14,499 bases of DNA from an uncultured Porphyromonas sp. (GTDB taxonomy: Bacteria; Bacteroidota; Bacteroidia; Bacteroidales; Porphyromonadaceae), in contig CAJPPK010000035.1 of the NCBI GenBank assembly GCA_905372565.1, forward strand, positions 1 to 14,499. Reading direction: 5' to 3'. Below are positions 1-6,145 of this stretch, in pieces (within the stretch, counting starts at the first letter, position 1; each line of letters begins with the position of its first letter). A program made the translations under genes and the position numbers. The notes beneath the pieces were generated by a model. It did not search any database and was not told the origin of the DNA. It saw only the letters and a program-made list of their open reading frames with translations.

Positions 1-51
1 AGCAAAGGACTGAAAATCCTTGTGTCCCCGGTTCGATTCCTGGTGGCACCA
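1..51 (+). tRNA. tRNA-Phe (GAA), 5' part missing at window edge
   Basis: This is the 3' two-thirds of a phenylalanine tRNA. An anticodon stem AAGGA/TCCTT encloses the loop CTGAAAA, giving anticodon GAA. It is followed by a 5-nt variable loop (22-26), a T-arm with loop TTCGATT (32-38), a 7-nt acceptor 3' strand (44-50) and discriminator A at 51. The CCA end is not encoded, since the next bases are CAG. The T-stem CCCGG/CCTGG contains one C-U mismatch (29 against 41). The acceptor 5' strand and most of the D-arm lie outside the window. Confidence 0.93.
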
Positions 52-59
52 CAGAGAAG

Positions 60-100
60 GGAGGTATTACACACAGCGTGTAGTGCCTCCTTTTGTTTTT
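60..100 (+). terminator. Intrinsic terminator after tRNA-Phe
   Basis: A 13-bp stem (60-72 with 78-90, including two G-T wobbles) closes a 5-nt loop and is followed at once by TTTTGTTTTT (91-100). It sits 8 nt past the discriminator base of tRNA-Phe, so it most likely ends that transcript and separates it from the glycosyltransferase downstream. Confidence 0.88.
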
Positions 101-477
101 ATATTTGGCTTCCTGCTCGATCAGCGGGGAGAGATGAGACATCACCTAGATAAGAATAGAGACAATGCGGATCGCTTATTGCGTGAAAAGTCTTCGTATG
201 GCGGCTGGAGTGTTTGTGTTGTCGGTATTCAGGGGGTAAGCTCAAAGAGCAGGTCTTGAGTATTGTTATTTCGACAGGATGTCTGGAGTGTTTCGCTGTC
301 CATGATGGCCTTGAAAGTAGAGGCTTTTCTGATGGTGTGTTTGAGGTTTAGATGCTTTAGGATGTTTTCTGTTGTAGATCCTAGTGTAGCCCCTTGAGGA
401 TGTCTCTTCGTGTCGGTATGTTATTCTTTGTGGAGATGAGGATGCTTTCGCTCTCTCGTGTTTTTAATAATTAACTT
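101..477. other. Non-coding spacer between tRNA-Phe terminator and glycosyltransferase gene
   Basis: I see no credible gene in this stretch of about 375 bases; reading frames on both strands are broken by stops or have no family resemblance. The + strand is rich in G and T and poor in C. The hexamer AGGATG recurs at 276, 359, 397 and 439, and CTGGAGTGTTT occurs twice (205-215 and 283-293). An exact TATATTTG, matching the Bacteroidota -7 box TAnnTTTG, lies at 100-107 but has no TTTG at the expected distance upstream. The last bases before the ATG at 478 are A/T-rich with no Shine-Dalgarno sequence. It may be a long leader, a decayed gene or plain spacer; I cannot tell which. Confidence 0.6.
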
Positions 478-1446
478 ATGAATGCTGTTCAACCCCTACT
501 AGCTGTCATCGTCCCCGTCTATAAGGTTGAGGATTATCTGCGCCCATGTGTGGACTCTATACTCTCTCAGTCTTATACCTCTCTTCGGGTTATACTTGTT
601 GATGATGGATCTCCAGATAGGTGTGGAGAGATCTGTGATGAGTATGCTAAGCAGGATCCTCGTGTACAAGTCGTACACAAGGCGAATGGTGGGCAGTCGT
701 CCGCTCGTAATGTCGGGTTGGGTATGCTGGAGGGGTGCTCCTATGTGACCTTTGTTGATAGTGATGATTCGATAGAGCCAGGTCTCTATCAGGCCTGTGT
801 TGGTCACTTAGAGCAGCATCCAGAGGTTGATATCGTTGGTTACGGTATTAACGAGGTTACGCCGGAGGGGCGAGTTGCTTATCATGAAGAGTCGCTTACT
901 TCGTTTAATAGGCAGGAAGCTCTTCGAGAGGTCTCTCAGGGGTTCTCTTTCCGTATAGGCCCATCTGTCTGGTCTAAGGTCTTTCGTGTTTCGGCGATAG
1001 GAGATGTCCGCTTCCGAGAGGGATATACTTACGAGGATAATGCCTTTGTCTTAGAAGTGCTGGGAGGGATCTCGCGTTATGATCTGCTTCCTCTGGCTGG
1101 ATATAATTATACTTTAACCCGAGAAGGGTCGACGACGTCGGTCTTTGATAAGCGCATAGCCTTCCTGTTCGATAACTTGGAGGATCTGCAGGTGAGACGA
1201 GCCGGTGATCGAGAGCTTTGCTGTTATGCCAATACGATGGCGGTAAACTATCTCTGGATGTATTGGTATCAGCTTTATCGTATGGCGCCTGCTGTTTATA
1301 AGGAGGTGACCCAGGCCTTCCTCCCTTATCTTCGTCGTGCTCGACGTCGACCCTATCTGAATCTTGTCGGAGGGAAGGCGCATGCGATCAAGTTGTGGCT
1401 ATTCCTGCATGCCCCATATCTATACACTAAGCTGAGTCTGCGTTAG
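478..1446 (+). CDS. Family 2 glycosyltransferase (GT-A fold), probable surface polysaccharide synthesis
   Basis: The 322-residue protein shows the standard family 2 signature in order: the nucleotide-binding start VIVPVYKVEDYL (10-21), DDGSPD (42-47), NGGQSSARNVGL (70-81) and the metal-binding DSDD (94-97). These are followed by SVWSKVFR (163-170) and an ED pair (186-187) at the usual place of the catalytic base. Such enzymes move a sugar from a nucleotide-sugar donor to a growing glycan, typically of LPS O-antigen, capsule or exopolysaccharide, on the inner face of the cytoplasmic membrane. The C-terminus (about 296-322) is basic and hydrophobic and could touch the membrane; no signal peptide or clear transmembrane helix is seen. 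Donor and acceptor cannot be predicted. The gene stands alone, 378 nt after the tRNA-Phe terminator and 192 nt before tRNA-Thr, with no partner glycan genes in the window. The ATG at 478 is the start because the NTD motif begins 10 residues later and A/T-rich sequence precedes it. Confidence 0.92.
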   Translation: MNAVQPLLAVIVPVYKVEDYLRPCVDSILSQSYTSLRVILVDDGSPDRCGEICDEYAKQDPRVQVVHKANGGQSSARNVGLGMLEGCSYVTFVDSDDSIEPGLYQACVGHLEQHPEVDIVGYGINEVTPEGRVAYHEESLTSFNRQEALREVSQGFSFRIGPSVWSKVFRVSAIGDVRFREGYTYEDNAFVLEVLGGISRYDLLPLAGYNYTLTREGSTTSVFDKRIAFLFDNLEDLQVRRAGDRELCCYANTMAVNYLWMYWYQLYRMAPAVYKEVTQAFLPYLRRARRRPYLNLVGGKAHAIKLWLFLHAPYLYTKLSLR

Positions 1447-1513
1447 AGGAGTGAATGTGGTCTCGGATAGAGGTGGAGATCTGCAGAAAAGCCCCTTGGG
1501 ATATAGGCCTGTT

Positions 1514-1544
1514 TTTGGTGTATTCGGAAAAGTGTGTATATTTG
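1514..1544 (+). promoter_or_regulatory. Bacteroidota-type promoter for tRNA-Thr/tuf transcript
   Basis: TTTG at 1514-1517 is followed after exactly 19 nt by TATATTTG at 1537-1544. This fits the known Bacteroides primary-sigma consensus (TTTG, 19-21 nt, TAnnTTTG) without a mismatch. Transcription would start shortly after about 1550, some 90 nt ahead of the mature 5' end of tRNA-Thr, so the tRNA would be cut out of a longer precursor that also carries tuf. It is the only full consensus match I found in the non-coding parts of the window. Confidence 0.8.
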
Positions 1545-1638
1545 CAGTCGATTAGCGGAGGACGCTTGGTCGGATAGATCAAGGAGTTGGAAGCTAAAAG
1601 AGTGGAAGAGGCGTCTTCCTCTCGCTCGTAGATGATAG

Positions 1639-1713
<75 letters not shown>

Positions 1714-1782
1714 ATCAGGTCGACGTAGTGATACGCAACTATATACAACGATAGTATTTCTTAAGAATAGATAATTTTAGTT

Positions 1783-2970
1783 ATGGCTAAAGAACAATTT
1801 AACAGATCGAAGCCGCACGTAAACATCGGCACGATCGGTCACGTTGACCACGGTAAGACGACCCTTACTGCTGCGATCACTACGGTGCTTGCTAAGAAGG
1901 GTCTTTCTGAACTCCGTTCGTTCGACTCGATCGATAACGCTCCTGAAGAAAAGGAACGCGGTATCACGATCAACACCTCTCACGTAGAGTACGAAACGGC
2001 TAACCGTCACTACGCTCACGTAGACTGCCCAGGTCACGCTGACTACGTTAAGAACATGGTCACTGGTGCTGCTCAGATGGACGGTGCTATCATCGTTGTC
2101 GCAGCTACGGATGGTCCTATGCCTCAGACTCGTGAGCACGTTCTGCTTGCTCGTCAGGTAAACGTTCCTCGCCTAGTCATCTTCATGAACAAGTGTGACA
2201 TGGTTGATGACGAAGAAATGCTTGAGCTTGTCGAAATGGACATGCGCGAGCTCCTCTCTAGCTACGAATTCGACGGTGACAACACTCCTGTGATCCGCGG
2301 TTCTGCTCTCGGTGGTCTCAATGGTGAGCCAGTTTGGGAAGATAAGATCATGGAGCTTATGGACGCTGTTGACAACTGGATTCCACTTCCTCCACGTGAT
2401 ATCGATAAGCCATTCCTCATGCCTGTCGAAGACGTCTTCTCTATCACGGGTCGTGGTACTGTAGCAACTGGTCGTATCGAAACGGGTGTTATTCACACGG
2501 GTGACGAAGTTCAGATCATCGGTCTTGGTGCAGAAGGTCTCAAGTCCGTTGTTACGGGTGTTGAAATGTTCCGTAAGATTCTTGACGAAGGTCAGGCTGG
2601 TGATAATGTCGGTCTTCTCCTCCGTGGTATCGACAAGAACGAAATCAAGCGTGGTATGGTCATCGCTAAGCCTGGCCAGGTTAAGCCACACTCTCGCTTC
2701 AAGGCTTCTGTTTATGTCTTGAAGAAGGAAGAAGGTGGTCGTCACACGCCATTCCACAATAAGTATCGTCCTCAGTTCTACATCCGTACGCTCGACGTAA
2801 CTGGTGAGATCACTCTCCCAGAAGGTGTAGAAATGGTTATGCCTGGTGATAACGTTGAGATCAACGTCGAACTTATCTACCCAGTAGCTTGTAACGTAGG
2901 TCTTCGCTTCGCTATCCGTGAAGGTGGTCGTACGGTAGGTTCTGGTCAGATCACCGAGATCCTCGACTAA
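1783..2970 (+). CDS. tuf: Translation elongation factor EF-Tu
   Basis: This GTPase carries aminoacyl-tRNA to the ribosomal A site and leaves after GTP hydrolysis. At 395 residues it has normal length. All G-motifs are present: GHVDHGKT (19-26), RGITI (59-63), DCPGH (81-85, with the catalytic His at 85), NKCD (136-139) and SAL (174-176). Domains 2 and 3 follow (about 205-395), including the TGRGTVATGRIE stretch and the C-terminal GGRTVGSGQITEIL. The gene sits between tRNA-Thr and tRNA-Trp at the head of the secE-nusG-ribosomal protein-rpoBC cluster, a placement familiar from Bacteroidota. No Shine-Dalgarno sequence precedes the ATG; the leader is A/T-rich. Glutamate is written almost always as GAA and glycine as GGT, as expected for a very highly expressed gene. 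Only one tuf copy is visible here. Confidence 0.99.
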   Translation: MAKEQFNRSKPHVNIGTIGHVDHGKTTLTAAITTVLAKKGLSELRSFDSIDNAPEEKERGITINTSHVEYETANRHYAHVDCPGHADYVKNMVTGAAQMDGAIIVVAATDGPMPQTREHVLLARQVNVPRLVIFMNKCDMVDDEEMLELVEMDMRELLSSYEFDGDNTPVIRGSALGGLNGEPVWEDKIMELMDAVDNWIPLPPRDIDKPFLMPVEDVFSITGRGTVATGRIETGVIHTGDEVQIIGLGAEGLKSVVTGVEMFRKILDEGQAGDNVGLLLRGIDKNEIKRGMVIAKPGQVKPHSRFKASVYVLKKEEGGRHTPFHNKYRPQFYIRTLDVTGEITLPEGVEMVMPGDNVEINVELIYPVACNVGLRFAIREGGRTVGSGQITEILD

Positions 2971-2994
2971 TCATCGGATAGTCCACTCTTAAGT

Positions 2995-3032
2995 AGGGGA
3001 TAGACGAGACGCCTCGTCCCTGTCTATCCCCT
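2995..3032 (+). terminator. Strong hairpin between tuf and tRNA-Trp (terminator or processing site)
   Basis: A perfect 11-bp stem (2995-3005 with 3022-3032) lies 24 nt after the tuf stop. The enclosed 16 nt can form an inner GAG/CTC pairing, and GACGAG (3003-3008) with CTCGTC (3013-3018) is a competing fold. The bases after the stem are CTTCCTAC rather than a run of T, so it is a weak intrinsic terminator at best. It could instead protect the 3' end of tuf mRNA or guide cutting before the tRNA-Trp, which begins only 6 nt later. Confidence 0.65.
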
Positions 3033-3038
3033 CTTCCT

Positions 3039-3111
3039 ACGGGTTTAGCTCAGTTGGTAGAGCACTGGTCTCCAAAACCAGGTGTCGGGAGTTCGAGTCT
3101 CTCAACCCGTG
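3039..3111 (+). tRNA. tRNA-Trp (CCA anticodon)
   Basis: This is a complete cloverleaf: acceptor stem ACGGGTT/AACCCGT, D-stem GCTC/GAGC, anticodon stem CTGGT/ACCAG around loop CTCCAAA (anticodon CCA, reading UGG), and T-stem GGGAG/CTCTC with one G-T wobble. The discriminator is G at 3111, the usual identity base for bacterial tRNA-Trp. The 3' CCA is not encoded, since CAA follows. It lies 68 nt after tuf and 19 nt ahead of secE, the arrangement tuf-trnW-secE-nusG common in Bacteroidota and many other bacteria. Confidence 0.97.
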
Positions 3112-3130
3112 CAAGAGAAAAAGAACGATA

Positions 3131-3340
3131 ATGAGTTTCCTCAATAAAGTAAGAGTCGCTTGCCGCGACTCATACACCGAGCTAACACAGAAGGTGAGCT
3201 GGCCTACGCGCTCAGAGCTCACCAATAGTGCTGTGGTGGTGTTGATTGCTTCCCTTATCATCGCCGCAGTCGTGCTCGTTATGGACAAGACCTTTGAGCT
3301 CAGCCTGAGCACTGTGTATCGTTATATCGCAGGTGCCTAG
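3131..3340 (+). CDS. secE: Preprotein translocase subunit SecE
   Basis: SecE is a small inner-membrane subunit of the SecYEG channel that clamps and stabilises SecY during protein export. The 69-residue product is the short, single-helix form found outside the enterobacteria. An amphipathic N-terminal part leads into the family signature KVSWPTRSEL (21-30), followed by one transmembrane helix at about 34-51 and a short tail. It begins 19 nt after tRNA-Trp and ends 53 nt before nusG, the classic secE-nusG pairing. No Shine-Dalgarno motif is seen. The codons are richer in G and C than those of tuf. Confidence 0.97.
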   Translation: MSFLNKVRVACRDSYTELTQKVSWPTRSELTNSAVVVLIASLIIAAVVLVMDKTFELSLSTVYRYIAGA

Positions 3341-3393
3341 GCTGGATGCCCGTAGCGTCCTCGTCCCTCCCCCCTTGGTGAAGAATAACCATT

Positions 3394-3945
3394 ATGACTG
3401 AAGTAGCAGAAAAGAGATTCTATGTGCTCCGCGCCGTCAGTGGCAAGGAGGAGAAGGTGCGTGAGCAGCTAGAGGCCGAGATGCGGAACTCTAGCCTCGG
3501 TCAGTATGTCTCTCGGGTCATCATCCCCACGGAGAAGATCGTTACTCAGCGTGCTGGCAAGAAGGTCATCAAGGAGCGTCCCTATCTCCCTGGCTACGTG
3601 CTGGTGGAGGCCGTCCTCGTGGGCGACGTAGCACACACGCTGCGCAACCTACCGAACGTGATCGGCTTCCTCGGTGGCAAGCGAGGGGGAGAGCCCGAGC
3701 CCCTCAAGCACTCAGAGGTCGAGCGCATCCTAGGTCGAGCAGACCAGATGGCAGACTCTGAGGGTATCTATGACCTAGAGCTCTTCGTGGGTGATGTCGT
3801 ACGTATCATCGATGGTGCGTTCGCTAACTACGAGGCCTCTGTGGAGGAGGTAACTCCCGAGAAGCAGAAGCTCCGGGTGATGGTCAAGATGTTCGGACGC
3901 AAGACGCCGTTGGAACTCAGTTATTCGCAGGTGGTCAAGGAATAG
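3394..3945 (+). CDS. nusG: Transcription elongation/antitermination factor NusG
   Basis: NusG binds the clamp of RNA polymerase through its N-terminal NGN domain and contacts ribosomal protein S10 or Rho through its C-terminal KOW domain. The 183-residue product is of usual length. The NGN domain starts at RFYVLRAVSGKEEKV (8-22) and contains RPYLPGYVLVE; the KOW domain runs from about 133 to the end, finishing with FGRKTPLELSYSQV. In the KOW core the sequence is GAFANYEASVEEV (141-153), where the family normally has GPF.....G.VEEV, so the near-invariant glycine is replaced by Ala148 and the proline by Ala142. The frame is intact, so this looks like natural divergence rather than decay. Glutamate is GAG in 18 of 22 cases, the reverse of tuf and rplL. 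The gene sits 64 nt before rplK. Confidence 0.98.
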   Translation: MTEVAEKRFYVLRAVSGKEEKVREQLEAEMRNSSLGQYVSRVIIPTEKIVTQRAGKKVIKERPYLPGYVLVEAVLVGDVAHTLRNLPNVIGFLGGKRGGEPEPLKHSEVERILGRADQMADSEGIYDLELFVGDVVRIIDGAFANYEASVEEVTPEKQKLRVMVKMFGRKTPLELSYSQVVKE

Positions 3946-4009
3946 GCTGGTTACGCAGACTATTCTTTTACTGCATTATGTAAGTGTGTAACACTCAAGA
4001 TTCAAGACA

Positions 4010-4450
4010 ATGGCTAAGGAAGTTGCTGGACAACTAAAATTGCAAATTAAGGGTGGGGCTGCAAACCCCTCACCTCCCGTAGGACCTGCGCTGGGTGCTA
4101 AGGGGATCAATATAATGGAGTTTTGCAAGCAATTCAATGCCAGAACTCAAGACCAGGCTGGTAAGATCCTCCCTGTAGTGATCACTTACTATGCTGATAA
4201 GTCTTTTGATTTCATCGTTAAGACTCCTCCCGTAGCTGTACAGCTAAAGGAAGTTGCGAAGCTTAAGAGCGGTTCGGCCCAGCCTAACCGTAATAAGGTA
4301 GCTGAGCTTTCTTGGGATCAGGTCCGTACGATTGCACAGGATAAGCTAGTCGACCTAAACTGCTTCACTGTTGAGGCTGCGATGAAGATCGTAGCTGGGA
4401 CAGCTCGCAGTATGGGTATCACTGTCAAGGGTGAATTTCCCGGTAACTAA
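4010..4450 (+). CDS. rplK: 50S ribosomal protein L11
   Basis: L11 binds the GTPase-associated centre of 23S rRNA at the base of the stalk, where it helps EF-Tu and EF-G function and is the partner of the stringent-response synthetase RelA. The 146-residue protein keeps the N-terminal proline-rich hinge PSPPVGPALG (20-29), the site shared with thiostrepton-type antibiotics, followed by the GINIMEFCKQFN segment, and the RNA-binding C-terminal domain (about 72-146) ending in ARSMGITVKG. It starts 64 nt after nusG and is followed 11 nt later by rplA, so the L11-L1 pair is preserved. The 64-nt leader can form a small bulged hairpin that might serve autoregulation. Confidence 0.99.
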   Translation: MAKEVAGQLKLQIKGGAANPSPPVGPALGAKGINIMEFCKQFNARTQDQAGKILPVVITYYADKSFDFIVKTPPVAVQLKEVAKLKSGSAQPNRNKVAELSWDQVRTIAQDKLVDLNCFTVEAAMKIVAGTARSMGITVKGEFPGN

Positions 4451-4461
4451 TCAATAGCAAG

Positions 4462-5157
4462 ATGAGTAAACTTACGAAAAAGCAAAAGATCGCTTTTAGC
4501 AAGATCGAGCCCGGGAAGGTCTATTCTCTCAAGGAAGCATCCGCACTGGTGAAGGAAATTACCGACACTAAGTTTGACGCTTCTGTTGATGTAGATGTTC
4601 GTCTTGGCGTGGATCCTCGCAAGGCAAATCAAATGGTTCGTGGCGTTGTCACTCTCCCTCATGGTACTGGTAAGCAGGTACGTGTACTTGCTCTATGTAC
4701 GCCTGACAAGGAAGCTGAAGCACTTGCTGCTGGAGCTGACTACGTTGGTCTCGACGAGTACATCGAGAAGATCCGTGGAGGCTGGACTGAGATTGATGTT
4801 ATCATCACGATGCCTGCTATCATGGGTAAGATCGGTGCTCTAGGTCGTGTCCTCGGTCCTCGTGGACTCATGCCTAACCCTAAGAGTGGTACGGTGACGA
4901 ATGATGTTGCTGCGGCTGTCAAGGAAGTTAAGTCTGGTAAGATTGACTTCAAGGTAGACAAGACTGGTATTGTGCATACTTCTATCGGTAAGGTCTCCTT
5001 CTCTGCTGACCAGATCTTTGACAATGCTAACGAGATTATTACGACGCTCCTTCGTCTTAAGCCATCAGCAGCTAAGGGTACATACGTTAAGAGTATCTAT
5101 CTCTCTAGCACGATGAGCCCAAGTATCAAGATCGATCCTAAGTCGGTAGAAGAGTAA
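4462..5157 (+). CDS. rplA: 50S ribosomal protein L1
   Basis: L1 forms the mobile arm beside the ribosomal E site that helps release deacylated tRNA, and in many bacteria represses its own L11-L1 mRNA. The 231-residue product is of normal length. The family signature runs from about 120 to 146 and includes GALGRVLGPRGLMPNPKSGT (125-144); the C-terminal end carries KGTYVKSIYLSSTMSPS. It starts 11 nt after rplK and ends 20 nt before rplJ, consistent with one transcript. The short rplA-rplJ gap leaves no room for a separate L10-binding leader of the E. coli kind, so any such site would have to lie within the end of rplA or further upstream. Confidence 0.99.
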   Translation: MSKLTKKQKIAFSKIEPGKVYSLKEASALVKEITDTKFDASVDVDVRLGVDPRKANQMVRGVVTLPHGTGKQVRVLALCTPDKEAEALAAGADYVGLDEYIEKIRGGWTEIDVIITMPAIMGKIGALGRVLGPRGLMPNPKSGTVTNDVAAAVKEVKSGKIDFKVDKTGIVHTSIGKVSFSADQIFDNANEIITTLLRLKPSAAKGTYVKSIYLSSTMSPSIKIDPKSVEE

Positions 5158-5177
5158 CAACTAACAAAGGAAGAATC

Positions 5178-5690
5178 ATGAGAAAGGAAAATAAAGGTGC
5201 AGTCGTAGAGCAACTGAAGAGTTATCTCAACGAATTCCCCCACTTCTATCTGACAAATATCGAAGGTCTTGATGCTGCTAAGACAGCTCAGCTTCGCCGT
5301 GCATGTAACAAGGGTGGTATCAAGCTTGTAGTAGCTAAGAATACTCTCCTTCGTAAGGCACTTGCTGATTCTGAGATTGACTTTGCTTCGCTCTACGGAG
5401 CGCTTAAGGGTAACACTGCTGTCATGTTTACGACGGTGGCGAATGCTCCTGCAAAGATCATCAAGGATTTCGCAAAGGATAAGAAGGAAGAGTCCAAGCT
5501 TCGTCTCAAGGCTGCATATGCAGAAACAGGTTTCTATGGTGCTGACCAGCTTTCAGAGCTTGTCGCTATCAAGAGCAAGGAAGAGCTCATCGCAGATGTT
5601 ATCTCTCTCCTTCAGTCACCTATTCGCAATGTTGTCTCAGCTCTTGAGAACAAGGAGAACAAGGCGGACTCTGAAGCTGTCGCTGAATAA
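5178..5690 (+). CDS. rplJ: 50S ribosomal protein L10
   Basis: L10 anchors the stalk: its N-terminal domain binds 23S rRNA next to L11 and its long C-terminal helix holds the L7/L12 dimers. The 170-residue product matches the family in length and in the segment LRRACNKGGIKLVVAKNTLL (39-58); the C-terminal end (about 140-170) is a charged helix suited to L7/L12 binding. AAAGGA at 5166-5171, 6 nt before the ATG, is one of the few Shine-Dalgarno-like sequences in this window. The gene lies 20 nt after rplA and 53 nt before rplL. Confidence 0.98.
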   Translation: MRKENKGAVVEQLKSYLNEFPHFYLTNIEGLDAAKTAQLRRACNKGGIKLVVAKNTLLRKALADSEIDFASLYGALKGNTAVMFTTVANAPAKIIKDFAKDKKEESKLRLKAAYAETGFYGADQLSELVAIKSKEELIADVISLLQSPIRNVVSALENKENKADSEAVAE

Positions 5691-5743
5691 GTGGCATAAC
5701 TATTTCGAAAACAAGAACCAACACAAAGAAATAACGAATCGAC

Positions 5744-6112
5744 ATGGCAGATATCAAAGCAATTGCCGAACAGCTGGTAAACCTGACGGTAAAGGAAGTA
5801 AGCGAACTCGCAGCTATCCTCAAGGATGAGTACGGAATCGAACCTGCAGCTGCAGCTGTAGTCGTAGCTGGTGCCGCTGAAGGTGCTCAGGAAGAAGAAA
5901 AGTCTTCTTTCGATGTAATCCTCAAGAGCGCTGGTGCCGCTAAGCTTCAGGTCGTTAAGGCTGTCAAGGAACACTGTGGCCTTGGTCTTAAGGAAGCTAA
6001 GGACATCGTAGACGCTGCTCCCGCCGCTGTTAAGGAAGGTGTAGATAAGGCTACTGCAGAAGCTCTCAAGAAGGCTCTTGAAGAAGCTGGTGCTGAAGTA
6101 GAACTTAAGTAA
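5744..6112 (+). CDS. rplL: 50S ribosomal protein L7/L12
   Basis: This is the multicopy stalk protein that recruits EF-Tu, EF-G and other GTPases to the ribosome. The 122-residue acidic protein has an N-terminal dimerisation domain (1-33), an alanine-rich flexible hinge (34-52, ending in EEE) and a C-terminal factor-binding domain (53-122) with the conserved GLGLKEAKDIVDAAP. Glutamate is GAA in 16 of 17 cases, the strongest codon bias I counted in the window, in keeping with the several copies of this protein needed per ribosome. Its stop is 33 nt before the terminator-like hairpin that separates it from rpoB. Confidence 0.99.
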   Translation: MADIKAIAEQLVNLTVKEVSELAAILKDEYGIEPAAAAVVVAGAAEGAQEEEKSSFDVILKSAGAAKLQVVKAVKEHCGLGLKEAKDIVDAAPAAVKEGVDKATAEALKKALEEAGAEVELK

Positions 6113-6121
6113 GCTCCCTCA

Positions 6122-6143
6122 TGTCACCTGAGATACGGTGATA
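6122..6143 (+). other. Small hairpin after rplL, ahead of the attenuator
   Basis: TGTCACC (6122-6128) can pair with GGTGATA (6137-6143) over 7 bp with one G-T wobble and an 8-nt loop. It lies only 3 nt before the much stronger hairpin at 6146-6177. It could be a processing site, or simply stabilise the 3' end of the ribosomal-protein message; its role is inferred only. Confidence 0.4.
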
Positions 6144-6145
6144 AT

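Noticed and set aside
20..259. 79-codon open frame overlapping tRNA-Phe and its terminator
   Set aside because: It begins inside the tRNA and runs through the terminator hairpin; the translated product has no family resemblance.
1480..1512. Possible terminator for the glycosyltransferase (AGCCCCTTGGG region followed by GTTTTTGG)
   Set aside because: No stem longer than about 4 bp forms, and the T run belongs to the TTTG of the promoter.
1777..2757. Long antisense open frames opposite tuf (120 and 194 codons)
   Set aside because: They are by-products of the strong codon bias of tuf, lack recognisable domains and have no promoter signal.
3037..3312. 91-codon antisense frame covering tRNA-Trp and secE
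   Set aside because: Its LRDSNSRHLVLETSALPTELNP end is the translated tRNA-Trp; same artefact as above.
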